In this document: positions 16,659 through 24,052 of the stretch, piece by piece
Layout of the letters: the number at the start of each line of letters is the position of its first letter
Numbering within the stretch: position 1 is the first letter of the stretch
DNA from: Gammaproteobacteria bacterium
Lineage (GTDB): Bacteria > Pseudomonadota > Gammaproteobacteria > Steroidobacterales > Steroidobacteraceae
DNA: 59,513 bases
Direction: 5' to 3'
Assembly (NCBI GenBank): GCA_028293725.1
Contig: JAQGOE010000086.1
Coordinates: 1-59,513, forward strand
The notes under the pieces: generated by a model
The model's database searches: none
Told to the model about the DNA's origin: nothing
Seen by the model: only the letters and a program-made list of their open reading frames with translations
Translations under genes and position numbers: made by a program

Positions 16659-18256
16659 TGCGTCGACTGGCTTTCAGCCTGCTTTCGATTTCGCTTTGGC
16701 TGTGGGTAGCGGGTAGGGCCTCCGCCGACGAACCCGCAGCCGCGCCGCCCTCTGCGACCCTGGTGACCGCGGTCGAAACCGGCGACCGCACCACCGCCAT
16801 CGCCATGATCAAGTCACACGCCGACGTACGCCTGCGAGATGCCGACGGCACGACCGCCCTGCACTGGGCGGCGCACGAGTCGGACACTGAACTCGCCCGA
16901 CTGTTGATTGCTGCCGGCGCGGACGCGCGTGCCGTGAATGACTACGGAGCGACGCCACTGTCCGCGGCAGCTGAAAGCGGTGATGCCCGCGTGATCGAAC
17001 TCCTGTTGCAAGCGGGCGCGGACGTCGAATCCGCAAACCCGGAGGGACAAACCGCCTTGATGGCGGTCGCTCGAACAGGACATATCGATGCGGGCCGCAT
17101 CCTATTGCGCAAGGGCGCCAATCCGAATGCCCGCGAGCACTGGGGCGGCCAGACCGCGCTGATGTGGGCGGCCGCGCAAAGCCAGCCGCAGATGATCCGA
17201 TTCCTCCTGGATCACGGTGCACAAGTCGACCTGCGCGCAACGATTCGCGATTGGGAACGACGAGTGACGGCGGAGGGACGCCCCAAGGATATGGAGCACG
17301 GGGGCTTCACTGCTCTGTTATATGCGGCCCGTGAGGGTTGTGTGGCATGCGCGCGCGAACTCGTCCGCTCGAAAGCTGACCTGAACCTCGCCGATCCGGA
17401 CGGAGTGACACCGCTCATCCTGGCCCTGATGAACATCCACTGGGACGTGGCCCGATACCTCATCGAGGCCGGGGCCGACGTGAACCAGTGGGACTTCTAC
17501 GGTCGGGCGCCTCTCTACGCCGCGGTCGACATGAATACCTTACCCAAGGGACGGCATGTTGACCTGCCGTCCCTGGATGAGACCACCGGTCTGCAGGTCA
17601 TCCAGATGCTGCTCGACCGGGGTGCCAATCCCAATGCGCAACTCAAGTTGCGCGTGCCTCACCGTCAGATCCCGTACGATCGCTACACGGAGCCCATGCT
17701 CAACATCGGGGCGACTCCGCTGTTGCGTGCCGCGAAGGCAGGCGACATCCCGGTTGTGAAGCTGCTGCTGACCCACGGAGCGTTGCCGGATCTCGCGAAT
17801 TTCAACGGTGACACTCCGCTAATGGCCGCCGTTGGCAAAGGTTGGATCAACTCACCGACACGCGGCGCCTTCTACAACGAGGAGGAAGCACTGCAGGTCT
17901 ACGCGCTGCTGCGCGCAGCGGGCGCCGACGTAAACGCCCAGACCCACTTTAACGAGACCCCGCTGCACAGCGCGGCCTTGCGCGGTTGGAACGAGATCGT
18001 CAAACGGCTCGTAGCCGACGGTGCGAAGATCGATGCGGCCGACGGCAATGGGCTCACGCCGCTGGACTTCGCCATGGGTCGCATTCCGAAGGCCTTCAAC
18101 GCGATCCTGGCGGAGCCGAAATTGCAGACCGCCGCCCTGCTGAAATCACTCGGTGCACAGGTCGAGCACCCTGACCTGCCGCCGTGGCCGGCTGCCTCGA
18201 CACCACGTATCACTGCGTGGATCCCGAGCGAGGATGCATTGCTGCCTCCGCAGTGA
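16658..18256 (+). CDS. Secreted ankyrin-repeat protein, copy 2 (532 aa)
   Basis: Paralogue of the 529-aa ankyrin protein. It has a signal peptide (about 1-23, ending ASA-D) and an array of ankyrin repeats with units such as DGTTALHWAA, YGATPLSAAA, GQTALMAVAR, GQTALMWAAA, DGVTPLILAL and NETPLHSAAL. Inserts fall in the same two places as in copy 1, so the inserts predate the duplication and may be functional. The C-terminal 40 residues differ from copy 1. It is presumably a periplasmic interaction protein for the preceding pair. Confidence 0.9.
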   Translation: MRRLAFSLLSISLWLWVAGRASADEPAAAPPSATLVTAVETGDRTTAIAMIKSHADVRLRDADGTTALHWAAHESDTELARLLIAAGADARAVNDYGATPLSAAAESGDARVIELLLQAGADVESANPEGQTALMAVARTGHIDAGRILLRKGANPNAREHWGGQTALMWAAAQSQPQMIRFLLDHGAQVDLRATIRDWERRVTAEGRPKDMEHGGFTALLYAAREGCVACARELVRSKADLNLADPDGVTPLILALMNIHWDVARYLIEAGADVNQWDFYGRAPLYAAVDMNTLPKGRHVDLPSLDETTGLQVIQMLLDRGANPNAQLKLRVPHRQIPYDRYTEPMLNIGATPLLRAAKAGDIPVVKLLLTHGALPDLANFNGDTPLMAAVGKGWINSPTRGAFYNEEEALQVYALLRAAGADVNAQTHFNETPLHSAALRGWNEIVKRLVADGAKIDAADGNGLTPLDFAMGRIPKAFNAILAEPKLQTAALLKSLGAQVEHPDLPPWPAASTPRITAWIPSEDALLPPQ

Positions 18257-18295
18257 GCGCGTGGTCGCCAGACATCAATTCAGGAGTTGTGCCGA

Positions 18296-19228
18296 GTGAA
18301 GCGTCGATCATTCCTTGCGGGGCTCGTACCGGTGGCCGCCACCACCTCGTTTCTCAAAGTCAGCCCCTCATGGGGAGCCGAGCCGCAAAGATCACCACTC
18401 ACGGTTGCCGACGTCGGTGAGCGACTGTTCGTCATCTCGGGTGGCGGCGGCAATGTGACGGTATTCAACTCGAGCGAGGGAGTGCTATTGGTTGATGGCG
18501 GCTCCCCCGAGCGCTCGCCGGAAGTGCTGAAGCTGGTGAAGCAGCGCACGGGAGCTGCGAAAATCCATACGCTTTTCAACACCCACTGGCACTGGGACCA
18601 GACCGGCTCGAACCTGACACTCGGTGCGGCCGGCACACACATCATCGCGCATGAGAACACCCGGCTGTGGCTCAGCACGGAAGTGGATTCGAAATGGCAG
18701 CATCGCACCTACAAGCGGCTGCCCCCCAAAGCCCGACCCAACCAGACTTTCTACACCACGGGCAGCCTGACCTTCGGCGGGGAAACGCTCGACTACGGTT
18801 ACCTGCCGCAGGCTCACACCGACGGTGATATCTACGTCATGTTCAAAAAGGCCAACGTGTTAGTGGCCGGAGACGTGGTGTCGGTCGGCTCCTACCCGAT
18901 ACTGGACTACTGCACCAACGGGTGGATCGGCGGTATGGTGAATGCCACGCAGACGCTGCTTGGCTTATGCGACGCCAACACACGTGTCATTCCGGGCACC
19001 GGGCCGGCACAGACCCGCTCCGACCTGGACGCCGAGCACTCGATGCTGGCGGCCTTGAAACTGAAACTGTCGCAGCTCCTGTCGCAAGGCATGAGCGTGC
19101 AGGACATGCTGGCCGCGGCACCCACCCGCGACTTCGACGCCCGCTGGGGCGACCCGGCGCTGTTCGTCGCCAATGCGTGGCCCGGCCTCGTGCAGCGGGC
19201 GCGTGAGCTGGGTGTCTCCATCGTGTGA
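18296..19228 (+). CDS. Metallo-beta-lactamase-fold hydrolase with Tat-like signal (310 aa)
   Basis: An MBL-fold zinc hydrolase with the signature HWHWD (His97, His99, Asp101), a downstream HTDGD and a GDVVS segment supplying further metal ligands. The N-terminus KRRSFLAG followed by a hydrophobic stretch looks like a Tat signal. I choose the GTG at 18296 because AGGAG lies 9 bases before it; the TTG at 18287 directly abuts that site and is too close. Relatives of this type are often found near PQQ dehydrogenases. It follows the second ankyrin gene by 39 bp and probably belongs to the same transcript. A lactonase or ester hydrolase role is possible. Confidence 0.82.
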   Translation: MKRRSFLAGLVPVAATTSFLKVSPSWGAEPQRSPLTVADVGERLFVISGGGGNVTVFNSSEGVLLVDGGSPERSPEVLKLVKQRTGAAKIHTLFNTHWHWDQTGSNLTLGAAGTHIIAHENTRLWLSTEVDSKWQHRTYKRLPPKARPNQTFYTTGSLTFGGETLDYGYLPQAHTDGDIYVMFKKANVLVAGDVVSVGSYPILDYCTNGWIGGMVNATQTLLGLCDANTRVIPGTGPAQTRSDLDAEHSMLAALKLKLSQLLSQGMSVQDMLAAAPTRDFDARWGDPALFVANAWPGLVQRARELGVSIV

Positions 19229-19354
19229 ATTGGGTTTTGTGAGGCGGCGCACTTCCATTAGAGTCAAAGGTGCCATCCACCAAGGTCAAGTATCGACCCT
19301 TTGTGGCGCGTAGCGTCGTCCGCACCACGGAGGGCTAGTCGAGGGGGAACTTAC

Positions 19355-20350
19355 GTGGGCGGTATCAATTCGCAGGCACCCGCACCGCTGCAAGCGTTGC
19401 TGGAGCTGGATGTCATCGATGCAAGCGAGCGCGCGGCAGCGTGGCGCGTCGGTGCGCAAACCTTTTTTCCGGGCCTGTCCGTGAGAGACCTGCGCCAGAG
19501 GCCCGCGCTGGGCTCGATTGCCGGATCGCAATTTGGCCCCGGACATCTGTGGACTATCCTGTCGCCCCCCGTGCAGGTCACCTACGATCCTGCGGCGGTC
19601 TCGTTCGAGAAAACACAGTTATTCTCTTTGATGCTACAGCTCCGGGGCACGACGGTGGCCAGCCAGGATGGCCGGGCCGCGATGATCCGCCCGGGCGAGA
19701 TGTGTGTCATCGACAGCCGCCTGCCCTTCGAGCTGTCGGTGGGTGGGATGCTTTCACAGATTGTCGTGATGCAGATGCCGCGCCAGGCGGTGCTCGGCCG
19801 ACACCCCTACCTGGAGCGCCGCACGGCCGAGGCATTCGATACCCAGGACACCGGGACCTCGCTGGTGCGGACTCTGCTATTGAACACCGCGGAAAACGCG
19901 GCTTCCCTGCAGGACGATCAACGTGCCTCCGCCCTGGCCTCGGTCATACAACTCCTGGGCGCCATTCGAGTCGAGACCCAGGAAAACAACTCCGGGGCCC
20001 ATTGGCGAGTACGAGCAGCGCTGGCCTACATCGACGGTTCCCTTGCGGATCCGGAGCTCACGGCCACCCGGGTGGCCGATGCACAAACGGTAAGCCGGCG
20101 ACGGCTCGACCAGATCATGGTCGAGGCCACCGGCGGCTCACTCAGCTCGCACATCTGGCTGCGACGGCTGGAACAGGCCGCGAGCGACCTCCGCGATGAG
20201 CGATTCGCCTCCAAAACGGTGACGCAGATAGCCTTCGCCGCGGGCTTCGAGGACGTCGCGCACTTCACACGCGCCTTCAAACGGCGCTACCGCATGCCAC
20301 CTCGGGATTGGCGCAACGCCGTTCGCCCGGCTGGCACGGAACCCGTTTAA
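19355..20350 (+). CDS. AraC-family transcriptional regulator (331 aa)
   Basis: The N-terminal 190 or so residues resemble the AraC-binding-like (AraC_binding_2) sensor domain. The C-terminal 100 residues form the two-helix-turn-helix AraC domain, with a second HTH and the family signature in the TQIAFAAGFEDVAHFTRAFK segment. I place the start at the GTG at 19355 because GAGGGGGA lies just upstream; a further-upstream GTG at 19301 lacks a good ribosome-binding site. It sits between the hydrolase and the quinohemoprotein dehydrogenase on the same strand and is the most likely local activator of the catabolic genes. Confidence 0.87.
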   Translation: MGGINSQAPAPLQALLELDVIDASERAAAWRVGAQTFFPGLSVRDLRQRPALGSIAGSQFGPGHLWTILSPPVQVTYDPAAVSFEKTQLFSLMLQLRGTTVASQDGRAAMIRPGEMCVIDSRLPFELSVGGMLSQIVVMQMPRQAVLGRHPYLERRTAEAFDTQDTGTSLVRTLLLNTAENAASLQDDQRASALASVIQLLGAIRVETQENNSGAHWRVRAALAYIDGSLADPELTATRVADAQTVSRRRLDQIMVEATGGSLSSHIWLRRLEQAASDLRDERFASKTVTQIAFAAGFEDVAHFTRAFKRRYRMPPRDWRNAVRPAGTEPV

Positions 20351-20455
20351 CCCCCACGTTTCCACCTGAGGCAAATGGATATGCCAACACGTCGGGTGTC
20401 GGCTCGCGATGCTGTCCGTATACTGCCGGGAGGCGGCTAGTCGTGAGGGGAGTTC

Positions 20456-22573
20456 GTGAGCGGCAAATTGTGGCAATCGTTTCTCGTGGTACTGGGTGCA
20501 ACGCTCGGTGTTGCCGCCCACCGTTCTGAAGCCGCCGGTGTCGATCAGCAACGGCTCGAGACGGCCGATCACCATCCCGGCGAGTGGCTGACTCCGGGGC
20601 GCACCACGGGCGAACAGCGCTTCAGCCCGCTGAGCCGCATCAACGACACCAACGTGCAGCGCCTGGGGCTTGCCTGGTACGCACCCTTGAATACCTATCG
20701 CGGAGTCGAAGCGACCCCGCTGATGATCGATGGCATTCTTTACAACATCTCCGCGTGGGACATCACCACCGCCTACGACGCGGCCACCGGCAAAGTGTTG
20801 TGGACCTACGATCCGAAGATTGCGCCGGAATGGGCGCGGCTGGCGTGTTGTGGCCCGGTCAGCCGGGGTCTGGCAGCTTGGGCCGGCAACATCATCATTG
20901 CCGCCCTGGACGGCCGCCTCATCGCGTTGGATGCGAAGTCAGGCAAGCCTGTCTGGACCACGCAGACGATCGAGAAGGGACAGCCGCTGTCGCTCACGGG
21001 CGCGCCGCGCATCGCCGCCGGACAAGTGGTCATCGGCAATGCCGGCGGCGACTTCGGCGCACGCGGTTATATATCGGCCTACGACGCGCTCACCGGCAAA
21101 CCGACCTGGAAGTTCTATATCGTGCCGGGCGATCCGGCTCATACGCCGGAAGGCGCCGCATCCGACTCGATCATGCCCATGGCCGCCAAGACCTGGTCCG
21201 GGGAATGGTGGAAGGTCGGCGGCGGCGGCAACGACTGGGATGCCATCGTTTACGATCCCAAGCTCGATCTCGTCTACTTCGGGACCGGTAACGGCTCGCC
21301 TCATCCGCAGGAATTCCGCAGTCCCGGCGGCGGCGACAATCTCTTTCTGTGTTCCATCGTGGCCGTGAACGCGCACACCGGTCACTACGCCTGGCACTAC
21401 CAGGAAGTCCCCGCGGAACAGTGGGATTATGACTGCACCGCGCCGCTCATCCTGGCGGATCTCAACATCGCCGGAAAGAAGCGCCAGGTCGTGATGCACG
21501 CGCCGAAAGATGGCTTCTTTTACGTGCTCGATCGCGCGACCGGCAAGCTGATCTCGGCCAAGAACTACGTGCCCAACATGTGGGCGTCGCACGTGGACCC
21601 GAAGACCGGGCGCCCGGCGGTCCTGCCCGACGCCTACGTGGCCGAAAAACCGCACCTGATGACGCCGAGCTACGGCGGCGGGCACAGTTGGAATCCCATG
21701 TCCTACAGCCCGCAGACCGGGCTGGTTTACCTGCCCACCATGGAGCAATGGATGGTGGAATCGCGGCTGCCCGACGGGCAGTACAAGTACGTGCTCGGGC
21801 AATCGACTCTGGCGGCCGGCGTCAACAACTACGCGGAGTTGCGCAAGCAACTCAACGCCGCTCCTGAAATGAAGAGCGACAAGGGCTACCTGTTGGCCTG
21901 GGACCCCGTTCACCAGCGCGAGGCATTCCGCATCCCCTATCCCAATCCGGGCAACGGCGGAGCCCTGACAACGGCGGGCAACCTCCTCGTCGAGGGAACC
22001 ATTAACCGGACCCTGGCCATCTATCGCGCCGACAACGGTAACAAGCTCTGGGAGATGCCGGTCGAGAGCGTTCCGGTGGCCGGACCCATGACTTACGAGG
22101 TCGACGGGACGCAATACATCGCCGTCAACGCGGGTTGGAATAGCGCCATCATTCACGCGCTGCATGATGGCCCCGAGCCATTCAACGTCGGTCCCGCCAA
22201 TCTCGTCGTCTTCAAGCTCGATGCGAAGGGAGTGACCCTGCCGCCGGCGCCCCCCGTCGCCTCAATCCCCGAGCCTCCTACGGATCCGCAGCCGGTGGAG
22301 CAGGTAGAAGCCGGCGCTGCGCTCTATTCCGCGCAGTGCGCCGTCTGCCACGGCCAGAACGCAGTGGGAGGAGTCAAGGATCTGCGTTACCTGAGCCCCG
22401 AGAGACATTCGCAGTTCATGGACATCGTCCTGGGCGGCAAGCTCAAGGAACAAGGCATGGTGGGCTTCAGCGACCGCCTCAACACGCAGCAGGCGCAATC
22501 CATCCACGCCTACCTGATCCAACGGGCCCAGGAGGATTGGCAGCCGGACTTCACCCGGCCGAGGCGCAAATGA
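20456..22573 (+). CDS. Quinohemoprotein (PQQ plus cytochrome c) alcohol dehydrogenase 1 (705 aa)
   Basis: A type II quinohemoprotein dehydrogenase that would oxidise an alcohol in the periplasm and pass electrons to its own heme. A signal peptide (about 1-27) precedes an eight-bladed PQQ propeller and a C-terminal cytochrome c domain with CAVCH (Cys628, Cys631, His632). The vicinal disulfide pair is Cys131-Cys132. Predicted active-site residues are Asp199 (where related enzymes usually have Glu), Asn279 and catalytic Asp324, with Asp326 two residues on. The start is GTG with GAGGGGAG just upstream. It ends 15 bp from the convergent carotenoid oxygenase and has a close paralogue at 24053-26119. 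Confidence 0.92.
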   Translation: MSGKLWQSFLVVLGATLGVAAHRSEAAGVDQQRLETADHHPGEWLTPGRTTGEQRFSPLSRINDTNVQRLGLAWYAPLNTYRGVEATPLMIDGILYNISAWDITTAYDAATGKVLWTYDPKIAPEWARLACCGPVSRGLAAWAGNIIIAALDGRLIALDAKSGKPVWTTQTIEKGQPLSLTGAPRIAAGQVVIGNAGGDFGARGYISAYDALTGKPTWKFYIVPGDPAHTPEGAASDSIMPMAAKTWSGEWWKVGGGGNDWDAIVYDPKLDLVYFGTGNGSPHPQEFRSPGGGDNLFLCSIVAVNAHTGHYAWHYQEVPAEQWDYDCTAPLILADLNIAGKKRQVVMHAPKDGFFYVLDRATGKLISAKNYVPNMWASHVDPKTGRPAVLPDAYVAEKPHLMTPSYGGGHSWNPMSYSPQTGLVYLPTMEQWMVESRLPDGQYKYVLGQSTLAAGVNNYAELRKQLNAAPEMKSDKGYLLAWDPVHQREAFRIPYPNPGNGGALTTAGNLLVEGTINRTLAIYRADNGNKLWEMPVESVPVAGPMTYEVDGTQYIAVNAGWNSAIIHALHDGPEPFNVGPANLVVFKLDAKGVTLPPAPPVASIPEPPTDPQPVEQVEAGAALYSAQCAVCHGQNAVGGVKDLRYLSPERHSQFMDIVLGGKLKEQGMVGFSDRLNTQQAQSIHAYLIQRAQEDWQPDFTRPRRK

Positions 22574-22588
22574 GCCTCGGCCGCGTGC

Positions 22589-24043
22589 TCAGCGCGGCGG
22601 CCCTGCGGCAGCAGCCGCGGGCACCCAGTTCCCATGAACTCCAGATCGCAACCGCATCGGCACCCTGATGCGCGCGATGGGGCCCTTGTCCAGGTGACCC
22701 GCTGCGACGACGTGAACCTCGGCCAGGTTCTGGTCGTGCCGGTCGACCACGAAAGCCAGGTAGCCCTCGTGTCCGGGTTGCGCCGAAGGTACGTGTATCG
22801 GCTCCTGCAGTGTCGAGGTGGGTCCGGGTGCCAGTGTCGTGAGCCGGCCGGTGTTGATTTCCAGGCGGCTGATCGCATTGAAACCGGCGCCGACCGGTCC
22901 TGACAGAATCGGCGGCCCGGCGCTGGGCTCGTAGCGGCAGTAATACGCGATGTCGTAGGGTCGCATGGCATCTTTGTCCGCAAGCCGCGGCAGATCGCCT
23001 GACGGACCCAACACCTGGCTCTCGATGCCATCACCCGGCTTGCCCAGGTCGAACGTCCAGCGCACGATGTTGCCATTCAACTGGTCCGGGCGGATCTGCA
23101 GCCCGCCGGCTTCCCGGATGAATTGGAACGCCGGCACGTCGCTCAGACTGAAGTCGGCGTACACCTTGTTGCCTTCGCTGAAGGCATTGAAAAAATGGAA
23201 CGCCGAGCACGTCGGGCCCCGGAACCAGCGAATCTGATCGACCCGGCCGGCGCGCGGCATGACGCCCATCAGCGTCTCGCGTGAGCCGTCCCATGCCCAA
23301 TGAGGCCCACCGGCCTTCATGCGCTCGAGGCTCGCGGTGATGGGAAAGAGCGGGAAAATCACGTGCTCCTTGGTCACGGCGAAATCGTGCATCAACGCGC
23401 AGAACGGCACCTCGAACCAATCCTCCCGGATGAGCTCCCCGTTCTTGTCGGCGACGCAGAACGCGACTTCGCGACTCGCAAGACCGCCCGCCTCGTATCC
23501 AAAGAAGTACATTTCCCCCGTGTCGGGATCGATGCGGGGATGCGCCGTCATGGTCGGAGTGCGCAGACGGCCGCCGTAACTCCACTCTCCCACGGTCTCG
23601 AGCGTTACGGGATCGAGCTCCCAGGCGCGACTGTCCTCTTTCAAGGCAAACAGCCGCCCGGCGTGCAGAATCGGTGTCGTGTTGGCCGCGCCACGACCCT
23701 TACCATGTACGCTCGGATCGTCCGTGTAGGGGTTGCGATAAAGGCCGTGCAGAGAACGGCGTGCGGCGCGTTCGTTCTTCCAGCGCTCGGTCTGCACGTA
23801 ACGCATCTTGAAGTCCACATGACCCTTCTCGAAGCGAAACAGGCTCACCATGCCGTCTCCGCTGAGATACGTGTCGTCTCCCATGAGCGGCGGATATTGC
23901 GGGTCGGGAACAGAGCGGTACCAGGACCCCTCGAACTCGGCGGGCAGCGTGCCCTCCACGACGAGATCGAAAATGTCGCATTCGATCCGGGACGGCGCGT
24001 TGTGCCCACTGAAATCCGGCGTCGCCGGGAACGGAGTAGTCAT
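22589..24043 (-). CDS. Carotenoid oxygenase family, lignostilbene dioxygenase-like (484 aa)
   Basis: A non-heme iron dioxygenase that cleaves a conjugated C=C bond. The four iron-ligand histidines are His168, His219, His283 and His470. Tyr102 and Lys135 align, by local context and numbering, with the Tyr101/Lys134 pair that grips the phenolic hydroxyl in lignostilbene dioxygenases such as NOV1. The C-terminal LRSGVHGNWVP segment is also typical of that bacterial group. No signal peptide is seen, so it is cytoplasmic. It ends the leftward operon after a 9-bp gap from the quinohemoprotein gene. The likely product would be aromatic aldehydes from a 4-hydroxystilbene-type substrate; an apocarotenoid substrate remains possible. 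Confidence 0.88.
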   Translation of the reverse strand: MTTPFPATPDFSGHNAPSRIECDIFDLVVEGTLPAEFEGSWYRSVPDPQYPPLMGDDTYLSGDGMVSLFRFEKGHVDFKMRYVQTERWKNERAARRSLHGLYRNPYTDDPSVHGKGRGAANTTPILHAGRLFALKEDSRAWELDPVTLETVGEWSYGGRLRTPTMTAHPRIDPDTGEMYFFGYEAGGLASREVAFCVADKNGELIREDWFEVPFCALMHDFAVTKEHVIFPLFPITASLERMKAGGPHWAWDGSRETLMGVMPRAGRVDQIRWFRGPTCSAFHFFNAFSEGNKVYADFSLSDVPAFQFIREAGGLQIRPDQLNGNIVRWTFDLGKPGDGIESQVLGPSGDLPRLADKDAMRPYDIAYYCRYEPSAGPPILSGPVGAGFNAISRLEINTGRLTTLAPGPTSTLQEPIHVPSAQPGHEGYLAFVVDRHDQNLAEVHVVAAGHLDKGPIARIRVPMRLRSGVHGNWVPAAAAAGPPR

Positions 24044-24052
24044 TTCAATCTC

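Larger units (their letters stand above)
12799..18256 (+). repeat. Tandem duplicated three-gene module, copy 2 (DUF1592-DUF1552-ankyrin)
   Basis: Second copy of the module described for 7446-12794. Gene order, strand and tight packing are the same; the junction with copy 1 is only 4 bp, so both copies probably lie in one transcript. Confidence 0.85.

Noticed and set aside
20939..22165. A 408-codon minus-strand frame inside the quinohemoprotein gene
   Set aside because: It lies wholly within a well-supported PQQ dehydrogenase and shows no family features.
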